A DNA stretch of 64,000 bases. Source: Prosopocoilus inquinatus. Lineage: Eukaryota; Arthropoda; Insecta; Coleoptera; Lucanidae. Every line of letters starts with the position of its first letter. Within the stretch, counting starts at the first letter, position 1. Position numbers and translations under genes: made by a program. The notes under the pieces are model-generated. The model saw only the letters and a program-made list of their open reading frames with translations, made no database searches and was not told where the DNA came from. Positions 1-11,144 of this stretch are shown here, piece after piece. The DNA lies in contig CM069872.1 in NCBI GenBank assembly GCA_036172665.1, positions 26,416,001 through 26,480,000 of the forward strand, written 5' to 3'.

Positions 1-149
1 TAGCGTTGTTCCTGTAATGTATCTAATCGATCCTTACTCATCTATCATGTTATTTGACGTTTGGACGGACTCCAGTAACTCGGATGTGAGATACAAAGTT
101 ATCGGACGCAGCAGAAGCTGGAAATAGTTTTGAACGAAACAACACGTAT
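1..149 (+). repeat. Representative monomer, subfamily A (TAATCGATCC type)
   Basis: This is one full unit in the phase used for all unit positions in this annotation. Landmarks in order are TAGCGTTGTTCC at 1-12, TAATCGATCC at about 24-33 (with a ClaI site, ATCGAT), CATGTTATTT near 46-55, the variable core at 56-103, GGACGCAGCAG from 104, GAAATAGTTTT from 121 and GAAACAACACG from 136. Subfamily A units vary at 17 (A or C), 39 (T or C), 47 (A or C), 56-57 (GA, GG or CA) and 63-66 (GGAT, GGAC, CGAT or CCAT). Variants are shared between distant blocks and so work as lineage markers. Stop codons occur in all forward frames across successive units, so the unit is not coding. Confidence 0.95.
123..139 (-). 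other. Partial CENP-B-box-like sequence in the conserved segment (first instance)
   Basis: Read on the minus strand, this 17-mer is TTTCGTTCAAAACTATT. In most monomers it is TTTCGTTTAAAACTATT. Against the mammalian CENP-B box (YTTCGTTGGAARCGGGA) the first seven bases and the central A-A-R-C agree, giving 11 of 17. The final CGGG, which is essential for CENP-B binding, is missing apart from its C. The resemblance may be chance in A/T-rich DNA. It would matter only if the host has a CENP-B-like, pogo-derived binding protein with a different preference. Confidence 0.25.
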
Positions 150-159
150 TAGCGTTGTT
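138..159 (+). other. Conserved dyad symmetry spanning the monomer boundary (first instance)
   Basis: AACAAC at 138-143 is the exact reverse complement of GTTGTT at 154-159, separated by ten bases (ACGTATTAGC). One further pair inside (C/G) and one outside (G/C) also match across single mismatches. The element recurs in most monomers because both arms lie in the conserved part of the unit. The exceptions are units with GTCTTT in the right arm and those cut by deletion junctions. Short dyads able to extrude as cruciforms have been reported as enriched in centromeric satellites of some eukaryotes. A role here is only inferred, and a six-pair stem is weak. Confidence 0.6.
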
Positions 160-298
160 CCTGTGATGTATCTAAACGATCCTTACTTATCTAACATGTT
201 ATTTGACGTTTGGATGGACTCCAGTATGTCTGATGTGAGTTACAAAGTTTTTGGACGCAGCAGGAGCTAGAAATAGTTTTAAACGAAACAACACGTAT
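150..298 (+). repeat. Representative monomer, subfamily B (TAAACGATCC / TAACATG type)
   Basis: This second common unit type has A instead of T at unit position 27, which destroys the ClaI site. It also has A at 45 (CTAACATG) and usually G at 79 (AGTAAGTC), with ACAAAG in place of ACGACG at 93-98. Its 3' part is often GGAGCTAG or AAGAGCTAG instead of GAAGCTGG. B units alternate irregularly with A units and are not simply every second unit. A few hybrids (for example near 19840-19990) combine a B-type left part with an A-type right part, which points to exchange within monomers. Confidence 0.9.
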
Positions 299-1605
299 TA
301 GCGTTGTTCCTGTGCTGTATCTAATCGATCCTTACTCATCTATCATGTTATTTGGCGTTTCGATGGACTCCAGTAGCTCTGATGTGAGATACGACGTTCT
401 TGGACGCAGCAGGAGCTGGAAATAGTTTTAAACGAAACAACACGTATTAGCGTTGTTCCTGTGCTGTATCTAATCGATCCTTACTCATCTATCATGTTAT
501 TTGGCGTTTCGATGGACTCCAGTAGCTCTGATGTGAGATACGACGTTTTCGGACGCAGCAGAAGCTGGAAATAGTTTTAAACGAAACAACACGCATTAGC
601 GTCTTTCCTGTGATGTATCTAATCGATCCTTACTCATCTATCATGTTATTTGACGTTTGGACGGACTCCAGTAACTCTGATGTGAGATACAATGTTATCG
701 GACGCAGCAGAAGCTGGAAATAGTTTTGAACGAAACAACACGTATTAGCGTTGTTCCTGTGATGTATCTAAACGATCCTTACTTATCTAACATGTTATTT
801 GACGTATGGATGGACTCCAGTAAGTCTGATGTGAGATACAAAGTTTTTGGACGCAGCAGAAGCTGGAAATAGTTTTGAACGAAACAAGACGTATTAGCGT
901 TGTTCCTGTGATGTATCTAAACGATCCTTACTTATCTAACATGTTATTTGACGTTTGGATGGACTCCAGTAAGTCTGATGTGAGATACAAAGTTCTTGGA
1001 CGCAGCAAGAGCTAGAAATAGTTTTAAACGAAACAACACGTATTAGCGTTGTTCCTGTGCTGTATCTAATCGATCCTTACTTATCTATCATGTTATTTGA
1101 CGTTTCGATGGACTCCAGTAACTCTGATGTGAGATACGACGTTTTCGGACGCAGCAGAAGCTGGAAATAGTTTTAAACGAAACAACACGTATTAGCGTTG
1201 TTCCTGTGATGTATCTAATCGATCCTTACTCATCTATCCTGTTATTTGACGTTTGGACGGACTCCAGTAACTCTGATGAGAGATACAACGTTTTCGGACG
1301 CAGCAGAAGCTGGAAATAGTTTTAAACGAAACAACACGTATTAGCGTTGTTCCTGTGATGTATCTAAACGATCCTTACTTATCTAACATGTTATTTGACG
1401 TTTGGATGGACTCCAGTAAGTCTGATGTGAGATACAAAGTTCTTGGACGCAGCAAGAGCTAGAAATAGTTTTAAACGAAACAACACGTATTAGCGTTGTT
1501 CCTGTGCTGTATCTAATCGATCCTTACTTATCTATCATGTTATTTGACGTTTCGATGGACTCCAGTAACTCTGATGTGAGATACGACGTTTTCGGAGGCA
1601 GCAGA

Positions 1606-1625
1606 AGCTGGAAATATCTATCATG
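1606..1625. other. 63-bp deletion junction (GGAAAT|ATCTATC), copy 1
   Basis: Unit position 125 is joined directly to unit position 40, so two monomers occupy 235 bp instead of 298. The break has one base of microhomology (A). The lost bases, unit 126-149 plus 1-39, include the conserved dyad and the CENP-B-like stretch. Just upstream, this copy carries GGAGGC instead of the usual GGACGC. The fusion creates a 74-codon open frame that I do not regard as a gene. Confidence 0.93.
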
Positions 1626-3330
1626 TTATTTGACGTTTGGACGGACTCCAGTACCTCTGATGAGAGATACAAAGTTCTCGGACGCAGTAGAAGCTGGAAA
1701 TAGTTTTGAACGAAACAACACGTATTAGCGTTGTTCCTGTGATGTATCTAAACGATCCTTACTTATCTAACATGTTATTTGCCGTTTGCATGGATTCCAG
1801 TAAGTCTGATGTGAGATACGATGTTTTCGGACGCAGCAGAAGCTGGAAATAGTTTTAAACGAAACAACACGCATTAGCGTTGTTCCTGTGATGTATCTAA
1901 TCGATCCTTACTTATCTATCATGTTATTTGACGTTTGGATGGACTCCAGTAAGTCTGATGTGAGATACGACGTTTTCGGACGCAGCAGAAGCTGGAAATA
2001 GTTTTAAACGAAACAACACGCATTAGCGTTGTTCCTGTGATGTATCTAATCGATCCTTACTTATCTATCATGTTATTTCACGTTTCGATGGACTCCAGTA
2101 ACTCTGATGTGAGATACGACGTTTTCGGACGCAGCAGAAGCTGGAAATAGTTTTAAACGAAACAACACGTATTAGCGTTGTTCCTGTGCTGTATCTAATC
2201 GATCCTTACTCATCTATCCTGTTATTTGACGTTTGGACGGACTCCAGTAACTCTGATGAGAGATACGAAATTTTCGGACGCAGCAGAAGCTGGAAATAGT
2301 TTTAAACGAAACAACACGCATTAGCGTTGTTCCTGTGATGTATCTAATCGATCCTTACTTATCTGTCATGCTATTTGACGTTTGGATGGACTCCAGTAAC
2401 CCTGACGTGAGATACGAAGTTCTCGGACGCAGCAGAAGCTGGAAATAGTTTTAAACGAAACAACACGCATTAGCGTTGTTCCTGTGATGTATCTAATCGA
2501 TCCTTACTCATCTATCATGTTATTTGGCGTTTCGATGGACTCCAGTAACTCTGATGTGAGATACAAAGTTATCGGACGCAGCAGAAGCTGGAAATAGTTT
2601 TGAACGAAACAACACGTATTAGCGTTGTTCCTGTGATGTATCTAAACGATCCTTATTTATCTAACATGTTATTTGACGTTTGGATGGACTCCAGTAAGTC
2701 TGATGTGAGATACAAAGTTCTTGGACGCAGCAAGAGCTAGAAATAGTTTTAAACGAAACAACACGTATTAGCGTTGTTCCTGTGCTGTATCTAATCGATC
2801 CTTACTTATCTATCATGTTATTTGACGTTTCGATGGACTCCAGTAACTCTGATGTGAGATACGACGTTTTCGGACGCAGCAGAAGCTGGAAATAGTTTTA
2901 AACGAAACAACACGTATTAGCGTTGTTCCTGTGATGTATCTAATCGATCCTTACTCATCTATCCTGTTATTTGACGTTTGGACGGACTCCAGTAACTCTG
3001 ATGAGAGATACAACGTTTTCGGACGCAGCAGAAGCTGGAAATAGTTTTAAACGAAACAACACGTATTAGCGTTGTTCCTGTGATGTATCTAAACGATCCT
3101 TACTTATCTAACATGTTATTTGACGTTTGGATGGACTCCAGTAAGTCTGATGTGAGATACAAAGTTCTTGGACGCAGCAAGAGCTAGAAATAGTTTTAAA
3201 CGAAACAACACGTATTAGCGTTGTTCCTGTGCTGTATCTAATCGATCCTTACTTATCTATCATGTTATTTGACGTTTCGATGGACTCCAGTAACTCTGAT
3301 GTGAGATACGACGTTTTCGGAGGCAGCAGA

Positions 3331-3350
3331 AGCTGGAAATATCTATCATG
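3331..3350. other. 63-bp deletion junction, copy 2
   Basis: The join at 3340/3341 lies exactly 1725 bp after the first and has the same GGAGGC marker. It is the diagnostic unit of the second 12-mer copy. Confidence 0.93.
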
Positions 3351-3783
3351 TTATTTGACGTTTGGACGGACTCCAGTACCTCTGATGAGAGATACAAAGT
3401 TCTCGGACGCAGTAGAAGCTGGAAATAGTTTTGAACGAAACAACACGTATTAGCGTTGTTCCTGTGATGTATCTAAACGATCCTTACTTATCTAACATGT
3501 TATTTGCCGTTTGCATGGATTCCAGTAAGTCTGATGTGAGATACGATGTTTTCGGACGCAGCAGAAGCTGGAAATAGTTTTAAACGAAACAACACGCATT
3601 AGCGTTGTTCCTGTGATGTATCTAATCGATCCTTACTTATCTATCATGTTATTTGACGTTTGGATGGACTCCAGTAAGTCTGATGTGAGATACGACGTTT
3701 TCGGACGCAGCAGAAGCTGGAAATAGTTTTAAACGAAACAACACGCATTAGCGTTGTTCCTGTGATGTATCTAATCGATCCTT

Positions 3784-5169
3784 ACTCATCTATCATGTTA
3801 TTTGGCGTTTCGATGGACTCCAGTAGCTCTGATGTGAGATACGACGTTCTTGGACGCAGCAGGAGCTGGAAATAGTTTTAAACGAAACAACACGTATTAG
3901 CGTTGTTCCTGTGCTGTATCTAATCGATCCTTACTCATCTATCATGTTATTTGGCGTTTCGATGGACTCCAGTATCTCTGATGTGAGATACGACGTTTTC
4001 GGACGCAGCAGAAGCTGGAAATAGTTTTAAACGAAACAACATGCATTAGCGTCTTTCCTGTGATGTATCTAATCGATCCTTACTCATCTATCATGTTATT
4101 TGACGTTTGGACGGACTCCAGTAACTCGGATGTGAGATACAAAGTTATCGGACGCAGCAGAAGCTGGAAATAGTTTTGAACGAAACAACACGTATTAGCG
4201 TTGTTCCTGTGATGTATCTAAACGATCCTTACTTATCTAACATGTTATTTGACGTTTGGATGGACTCCAGTAAGTCTGATGTGAGATACAAAGTTTTTGG
4301 ACGCAGCAGGAGCTAGAAATAGTTTTAAACGAAACAACACGCATTAGCGTTGTTCCTGTGATGTATCTAATCGATCCTTACTCATCTATCATGTTATTTG
4401 ACGTTTGGACGGACTCCAGTAACTCGGATGTGAGATACAAAGTTATCGGACGCAGCAGAAGCTGGAAATAGTTTTGAACGAAACAAGACGTATTAGCGTT
4501 GTTCCTGTGATGTATCTAAACGATCCTTACTTATCTAACATGTTATTTGACGTTTGGATGGACTCCAGTAAGTCTGATGTGAGATACAAAGTTTTTGGAC
4601 GCAGCAGGAGCTAGAAATAGTTACGACGTTTTCGGACGCAGCAGAAGCTGGAAATAGTTTTAAACGAAACAACACGCATTAGCGTCTTTCCTGTGATGTA
4701 TCTAATCGATCCTTACTCATCTATCATGTTATTTGACGTTTGGACGGACTCCAGTAACTCTGATGTGAGATACAATGTTATCGGACGCAGCAGAAGCTGG
4801 AAATAGTTTTGAACTAAACAACACGTATTAGCGTTGTTCCTGTGATGTATCTAAACGATCCTTACTTATCTAACATGTTATTTGACGTTTGGATGGACTC
4901 CAGTAAGTCTGATGTGAGATACAAAGTTTTTGGACGCAGCAGGAGCTAGAAATAGTTTTAAACGAAACAACACGCATTAGCGTTGTTCCTGTAATGTATC
5001 TAATCGATCCTTACTCATCTATCATGTTATTTGACGTTTGGACGGACTCCAGTAACTCGGATGTGAGATACAAAGTTATCGGACGCAGCAGAAGCTGGAA
5101 ATAGTTTTGAACGAAACAACACGTATTAGCGTTGTTCCTGTGATGTATCTAAACGATCCTTACTTATCT
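3784..5169. repeat. Interspersed block, present four times
   Basis: This block recurs at 11145-12530 (shift 7361), 24813-26198 and 58845-60230. Markers are AGTATCTCTG, the GTCTTT units, GAACTAAAC, GTAATG units and the 37-bp partial unit at 4623. With its upstream 12-mer it forms a 4.3-kb duplicated segment (about 850-5169 against 8211-12530) with roughly 3 kb of other array between the copies. It is therefore not a simple head-to-tail HOR. Confidence 0.85.
4613..4632. other. 112-bp deletion junction (AATAGTT|ACGACG), copy 1
   Basis: Unit position 129 is joined to position 93, leaving a 37-bp partial unit before the next full one. There is one base of microhomology (T). The join lies at 4622/4623 inside the block shared with 11.1, 24.8 and 58.8 kb. 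Confidence 0.92.
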
Positions 5170-7690
5170 ATCATGTTATTTGACGTTTCGATGGACTCCA
5201 GTAACTCGGATGTGAGATACAAAGTTATCGGACGCAGCAGAAGCTGGAAATAGTTTTGAACGAAACAAGACGTATTAGCGTTGTTCCTGTGATGTATCTA
5301 AACGATCCTTACTTATCTAACATGTTATTTGACGTTTGGATGGACTCCAGTAAGTCTGATGTGAGATACAAAGTTTTTGGACGCAGCAGGAGCTAGAAAT
5401 AGGTTTAAACGAAACAACACGCATTAGCGTTGTTCCTGTAATGTATCTAATCGATCCTTACTCATCTATCATGTTATTTGACGTTTGGACGGACTCCAGT
5501 AACTCGGATGTGAGATACAAAGTTATCGGACGCAGCAGAAGCTGGAAATAGTTTTGAACGAAACAAGACGTATTAGCGTTGTTCCTGTGATGTATCTAAA
5601 CGATCCTTACTTATCTAACATGTTATTTGACGTTTGGATGGACTCCAGTAAGTCTGATGTGAGTTACAAAGTTCTTGGACGCAGCAGGAGCTAGAAATAG
5701 TTTTAAACGAAACAACACGTATCAGCGTTGTTCCTGTGCTGTATCTAATCGATCCTTACTCATCTATCCTGTTATTTGACGTTTGGACGGACTCCAGTAA
5801 CTCTGATGTGAGATACAATGTTATCGGACGCAGCAGAAGCTGGAAATAGTTTTGAACCAAACAACACGTATTAGCGTTGTTCCTGTGATGTATCTAAACG
5901 ATCCTTACTTATCTAACATGTTATTTGACGTTTGGATGGACTCCAGTAACTCTGATGTGATATACGACGTTTTCGGACGCAGCAGCACCTGGAAACAGTT
6001 TTAAACGAAACAACACATATTAACGTTGTTCCTGTGATGTATCTAATCGATCCTTACTCATCTATCATGTTATTTGACGTTTGGACGGTCTCCAGTAACT
6101 CTGATGTGAGATACAAAGTTATCGGACGCAGCAGAAGCTGGAAATAGTTTTGAACGAAACAACACGTATTAGCGTTGTTCCTGTGCTGTATCTAATCGAT
6201 CGTTACTTATCTATCATGTTATTTGACGTTTCGATGGACTCCAGTAACTCTGATGTGAGATACGACGTTTTCGGACGCAGCAGAAGCTGAAAATAGTTTT
6301 AAACGAAACAACACGTATTAGCGTTGTTCCTGTGATGTATCTAATCGATCCTTACTCATCTATCATGTTATTTGACGTTTGGATGGACTCCAGTAACTCT
6401 GATGAGAGATACAAAGATTTCGGGCGCAGCAGAAGCTGGAAATAGATTTGAACGAAACAACACGCATTAGCGTTGTTCCTGTGATGTATCTAAACGATCC
6501 TTACTTATCTAACATGTTATTTGACGTTTGGATGGACTCCAGTAAGTCTGATGTGAGATACAAAGTCTTTGGACGCAGCAGGAGCTGGAAATAGTTTTAA
6601 ACGAAACAACACGTATTAGCGTTGTTCCTGTGCTGTATCTAATCGATCCTTACTTATCTATCATGTTATTTGACGTTTCGATGGACTCCAGTAACTCTGA
6701 TGTGAGATGCGACGTTTTCGGACGCAGCAGAAGCTGGAAATAGTTTTAAACGAAACAACACTTATTAGCGTTGTTCCTGTGATGTATCTAATCGATCCTT
6801 ACTCATCTATCATGTTATTTGACGTTTGGACGGACTCCAGTACCTCTGATGAGAGATACAAAGTTCTCGGACGCAGTAGAAGCTGGAAATAGTTTTGAAC
6901 GAAACAACACGTATTAGCGTTGTTCCTGTGATGTATCTAATCGATCCTTACTTATCTATCATGTTATTTGACGTTTGGATGGACTCCAGTAAGTGTGATG
7001 TGAGATACGACGTTTTCGGACGCAGCAGAAGCTGGAAATAGTTTTAAACGAAACAACACGCATTAGCGTTGTTCCTGTGATGTATCTAATCGATCCTTAC
7101 TCATCTATCCTGTTATTTGACGTTTCGATGGACTCCAGTAACTCTAATGTGAGAAACGAAATTTTCGGACGCAGCAGAAGCTGGAAATAGTTTTAAACGA
7201 AACAACACGCATTAGCGTTGTTCTTGTGATGTATCTAATCGATCCTTACTTATCTATCATGTTATTTGACGTTTGGATGGACTCCAGTAACCCTGACGTG
7301 AGATACGAAGTTCTCGGACGCAGCAGAAGCTGGAAATAGTTTTGAACGAAACAACACGCATTAGCGTTGTTCCTGTGATGTATCTAATCGATCCTTACTC
7401 ATCTATCATGTTATTTGGCGTTTCCATGGACTCCAGTACCTCTGATGAGAGATACAAAGTTCTCGGACGCAGTAGAAGCTGGAAATAGTTTTGAACGAAG
7501 CAACACGTATTAGCGTTGTTCCTGTGATGTATCTAAACGATCCTTACTTATCTAACATGTTATTTACCGTTTGCATGGACTCCAGTAAGTCTGATGTGAG
7601 ATACGACGTTTTCGGACGCAGCAGAAGCTGGAAATAGTTTTAAACGAAACAACACGCATTAGCGTTGTTCCTGTGATGTATCTAATCGAT
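5170..7690. repeat. Block shared with 41.5-44.1 kb and later copies
   Basis: This segment matches 41546-44066 at a shift of 36376 bp and, in part, 46.3-48.5, 50.4-52.7 and 55.4-57.7 kb. Its first 791 bp also match 14766-15556 (shift 9596). Markers in order are AGGTTTAAACG at 5402, GTATCAGCG near 5719, the divergent CACCTGGAAACAG unit at 5958-6025, GATCGTTAC near 6205, GCTGAAAATAG near 6286, AAGATTTCGGGC near 6414, and the GAGATGCGACG unit at 6705 followed by CTTATTAG. Confidence 0.85.
5958..6025. repeat. Most divergent monomer segment
   Basis: Several substitutions cluster here: GTGATATACG for GTGAGATACG, AGCAGCACCTGG for AGCAGAAGCTGG, AAACAG for AAATAG, and ACACATATTAACG for ACACGTATTAGCG. 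Five copies appear in the window, at this place and near 42.33, 46.74, 50.91 and 55.83 kb. The copy expected after 15556 was removed by a deletion. Length is still 149 bp, so only base changes have accumulated. Confidence 0.85.
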
Positions 7691-9063
7691 CCTTACTTAT
7701 CTATCATGTTATTTCACGTTTCGATGGACTCCAGTAACTCTTATGTGAGATACGACGTTTTCGGACGCAGCAGAAGCTGGAAATAGTTTTAAACGAAACA
7801 ACACGTATTAGCGTTGTTCCTCTGCTGTATCTAATCGATCCTTACTCATCTATCCTGTTATTTGACGTTTGGACGGACTCCAGTAACTCTGATGAGAGAT
7901 ACGAAATTTTCGGACGCAGCAGAAGCTGGAAATAGTTTTAAACGAAACAACACGCATTAGCGTTGTTCCTGTGATGTATCTAATCGATCCTTACTTATCT
8001 GTCATGCTATTTGACGTTTGGATGGACTCCAGTAACCCTGACGTGAGATACGAAGTTCTCGGACGCAGCAGAAGCTGGAAATAGTTTTAAACGAAACAAC
8101 ACGCATTAGCGTTGTTCCTGTGATGTATCTAATCGATCCTTACTCATCTATCATGTTATTTGGCGTTTCGATGGACTCCAGTAACTCTGATGTGAGATAC
8201 AAAGTTATCGGACGCAGCAGAAGCTGGAAATAGTTTTGAACGAAACAACACGTATTAGCGTTGTTCCTGTGATGTATCTAAACGATCCTTATTTATCTAA
8301 CATGTTATTTGACGTTTGGATGGACTCCAGTAAGTCTGATGTGAGATACAAAGTTCTTGGACGCAGCAAGAGCTAGAAATAGTTTTAAACGAAACAACAC
8401 GTATTAGCGTTGTTCCTGTGCTGTATCTAATCGATCCTTACTTATCTATCATGTTATTTGACGTTTCGATGGACTCCAGTAACTCTGATGTGAGATACGA
8501 CGTTTTCGGACGCAGCAGAAGCTGGAAATAGTTTTAAACGAAACAACACGTATTAGCGTTGTTCCTGTGATGTATCTAATCGATCCTTACTCATCTATCC
8601 TGTTATTTGACGTTTGGACGGACTCCAGTAACTCTGATGAGAGATACAACGTTTTCGGACGCAGCAGAAGCTGGAAATAGTTTTAAACGAAACAACACGT
8701 ATTAGCGTTGTTCCTGTGATGTATCTAAACGATCCTTACTTATCTAACACGTTATTTGACGTTTGGATGGACTCCAGTAAGTCTGATGTGAGATACAAAG
8801 TTCTTGGACGCAGCAAGAGCTAGAAATAGTTTTAAACGAAACAACACGTATTAGCGTTGTTCCTGTGCTGTATCTAATCGATCCTTACTTATCTATCATG
8901 TTATTTGACGTTTCGATGGACTCCAGTAACTCTGATGTGAGATACGACGTTTTCGGAGGCAGCAGAAGCTGGAAATATCTATCATGTTATTTGACGTTTG
9001 GACGGACTCCAGTACCTCTGATGAGAGATACAAAGTTCTCGGACGCAGTAGAAGCTGGAAATA
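6743..9063. repeat. 16-mer HOR unit (2321 bp), solitary copy
   Basis: This stretch matches 15557-17877 at a shift of 8814 bp, including the CTTATTAG start, the AAGTGTGATG unit, the CTAATGTGAGAAACG unit, GTCATGCTATT and the 63-bp fused unit near the end. The unit length equals 16 monomers minus 63 bp. Its last three quarters overlap the 12-mer tandem at 7590-11144, so the same monomers take part in two nested periodicities. Confidence 0.82.
8967..8986. other. 63-bp deletion junction, copy 3
   Basis: The join is at 8976/8977, 7361 bp after copy 1, with the GGAGGC marker and the same TGCCGTTTGCATGG unit downstream. Confidence 0.93.
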
Positions 9064-10691
9064 GTTTTGAACGAAACAACACGTATTAGCGTTGTTCCTG
9101 TGATGTATCTAAACGATCCTTACTTATCTAACATGTTATTTGCCGTTTGCATGGATTCCAGTAAGTCTGATGTGAGATACGATGTTTTCGGACGCAGCAG
9201 AAGCTGGAAATAGTTTTAAACGAAACAACACGCATTAGCGTTGTTCCTGTGATGTATCTAATCGATCCTTACTTATCTATCATGTTATTTGACGTTTGGA
9301 TGGACTCCAGTAAGTCTGATGTGAGATACGACGTTTTCGGACGCAGCAGAAGCTGGAAATAGTTTTAAACGAAACAACACGCATTAGCGTTGTTCCTGTG
9401 ATGTATCTAATCGATCCTTACTTATCTATCATGTTATTTCACGTTTCGATGGACTCCAGTAACTCTGATGTGAGATACGACGTTTTCGGACGCAGCAGAA
9501 GCTGGAAATAGTTTTAAACGAAACAACACGTATTAGCGTTGTTCCTGTGCTGTATCTAATCGATCCTTACTCATCTATCCTGTTATTTGACGTTTGGACG
9601 GACTCCAGTAACTCTGATGAGAGATACGAAATTTTCGGACGCAGCAGAAGCTGGAAATAGTTTTAAACGAAACAACACGCATTAGCGTTGTTCCTGTGAT
9701 GTATCTAATCGATCCTTACTTATCTGTCATGCTATTTGACGTTTGGATGGACTCCAGTAACCCTGACGTGAGATACGAAGTTCTCGGACGCAGCAGAAGC
9801 TGGAAATAGTTTTAAACGAAACAACACGCATTAGCGTTGTTCCTGTGATGTATCTAATCGATCCTTACTCATCTATCATGTTATTTGGCGTTTCGATGGA
9901 CTCCAGTAACTCTGATGTGAGATACAAAGTTATCGGACGCAGCAGAAGCTGGAAATAGTTTTGAACGAAACAACACGTATTAGCGTTGTTCCTGTGATGT
10001 ATCTAAACGATCCTTATTTATCTAACATGTTATTTGACGTTTGGATGGACTCCAGTAAGTCTGATGTGAGATACAAAGTTCTTGGACGCAGCAAGAGCTA
10101 GAAATAGTTTTAAACGAAACAACACGTATTAGCGTTGTTCCTGTGCTGTATCTAATCGATCCTTACTTATCTATCATGTTATTTGACGTTTCGATGGACT
10201 CCAGTAACTCTGATGTGAGATACGACGTTTTCGGACGCAGCAGAAGCTGGAAATAGTTTTAAACGAAACAACACGTATTAGCGTTGTTCCTGTGATGTAT
10301 CTAATCGATCCTTACTCATCTATCCTGTTATTTGACGTTTGGACGGACTCCAGTAACTCTGATGAGAGATACAACGTTTTCGGACGCAGCAGAAGCTGGA
10401 AATAGTTTTAAACGAAACAACACGTATTAGCGTTGTTCCTGTGATGTATCTAAACGATCCTTACTTATCTAACATGTTATTTGACGTTTGGATGGACTCC
10501 AGTAAGTCTGATGTGAGATACAAAGTTCTTGGACGCAGCAAGAGCTAGAAATAGTTTTAAACGAAACAACACGTATTAGCGTTGTTCCTGTGCTGTATCT
10601 AATCGATCCTTACTTATCTATCATGTTATTTGACGTTTCGATGGACTCCAGTAACTCTGATGTGAGATACGACGTTTTCGGAGGCAGCAGA

Positions 10692-10711
10692 AGCTGGAAA
10701 TATCTATCATG
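10692..10711. other. 63-bp deletion junction, copy 4
   Basis: The join is at 10701/10702, 1725 bp after copy 3. The sequence around it is the source or sister of 24369 and 58401. Confidence 0.93.
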
Positions 10712-11144
10712 TTATTTGACGTTTGGACGGACTCCAGTACCTCTGATGAGAGATACAAAGTTCTCGGACGCAGTAGAAGCTGGAAATAGTTTTGAACGAA
10801 ACAACACGTATTAGCGTTGTTCCTGTGATGTATCTAAACGATCCTTACTTATCTAACATGTTATTTGCCGTTTGCATGGATTCCAGTAAGTCTGATGTGA
10901 GATACGATGTTTTCGGACGCAGCAGAAGCTGGAAATAGTTTTAAACGAAACAACACGCATTAGCGTTGTTCCTGTGATGTATCTAATCGATCCTTACTTA
11001 TCTATCATGTTATTTGACGTTTGGATGGACTCCAGTAAGTCTGATGTGAGATACGACGTTTTCGGACGCAGCAGAAGCTGGAAATAGTTTTAAACGAAAC
11101 AACACGCATTAGCGTTGTTCCTGTGATGTATCTAATCGATCCTT

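Larger units (their letters stand above)
1..849. repeat. Left-edge block, truncated by the window
   Basis: This stretch holds about 5.7 monomers. Units at 299 and 448 are almost identical neighbours (both GTGCTG, TTGGCG and AGTAGCTC types). The GTCTTT variant at 601 and the monomers after it resemble 32865 onward, while units 1-298 resemble those near 33160-33460. The order is therefore rearranged relative to the 53-mer region. It contains no gene. Confidence 0.8.
850..3783. repeat. 12-mer HOR, 1725 bp, about 1.7 copies
   Basis: From about 850 to 2058 the sequence repeats at 2575-3783 with a shift of 1725 bp, which is 12 units minus the 63-bp junction deletion. Shared markers are the AAGAGCTAG units, GATGAGAGATACAACG, and the fused unit with GGAGGC followed by ATATCTATC (junctions at 1615/1616 and 3340/3341). 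The copies differ at few sites, for example TTACTTAT against TTATTTAT near 2654. The match ends where copy one reads CTTATC with TTTCACG and copy two reads CTCATC with TTTGGCG. Confidence 0.88.
7590..11144. repeat. 12-mer HOR, 1725 bp, about 2.06 copies
   Basis: From 7590 to 9419 the sequence recurs at 9315-11144 with the same 1725-bp shift as at 850-3783. Markers include TTTCACG units, GTCATGCTATT (7997 and 9722), CCCTGACGTG, the AAGAGCTAG units and the two fused junctions. A few private changes appear, such as CTCTTATGTG at 7739 and TAACACG at 8744. The second tandem is exactly 7361 bp from the first, measured between junctions. Confidence 0.88.

Noticed and set aside
111..120. Short hairpin CAGC-AGAA-GCTG as an RNA element or terminator
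   Set aside because: A four-pair stem recurs simply because the unit recurs. It has no U-tract or partner structure.
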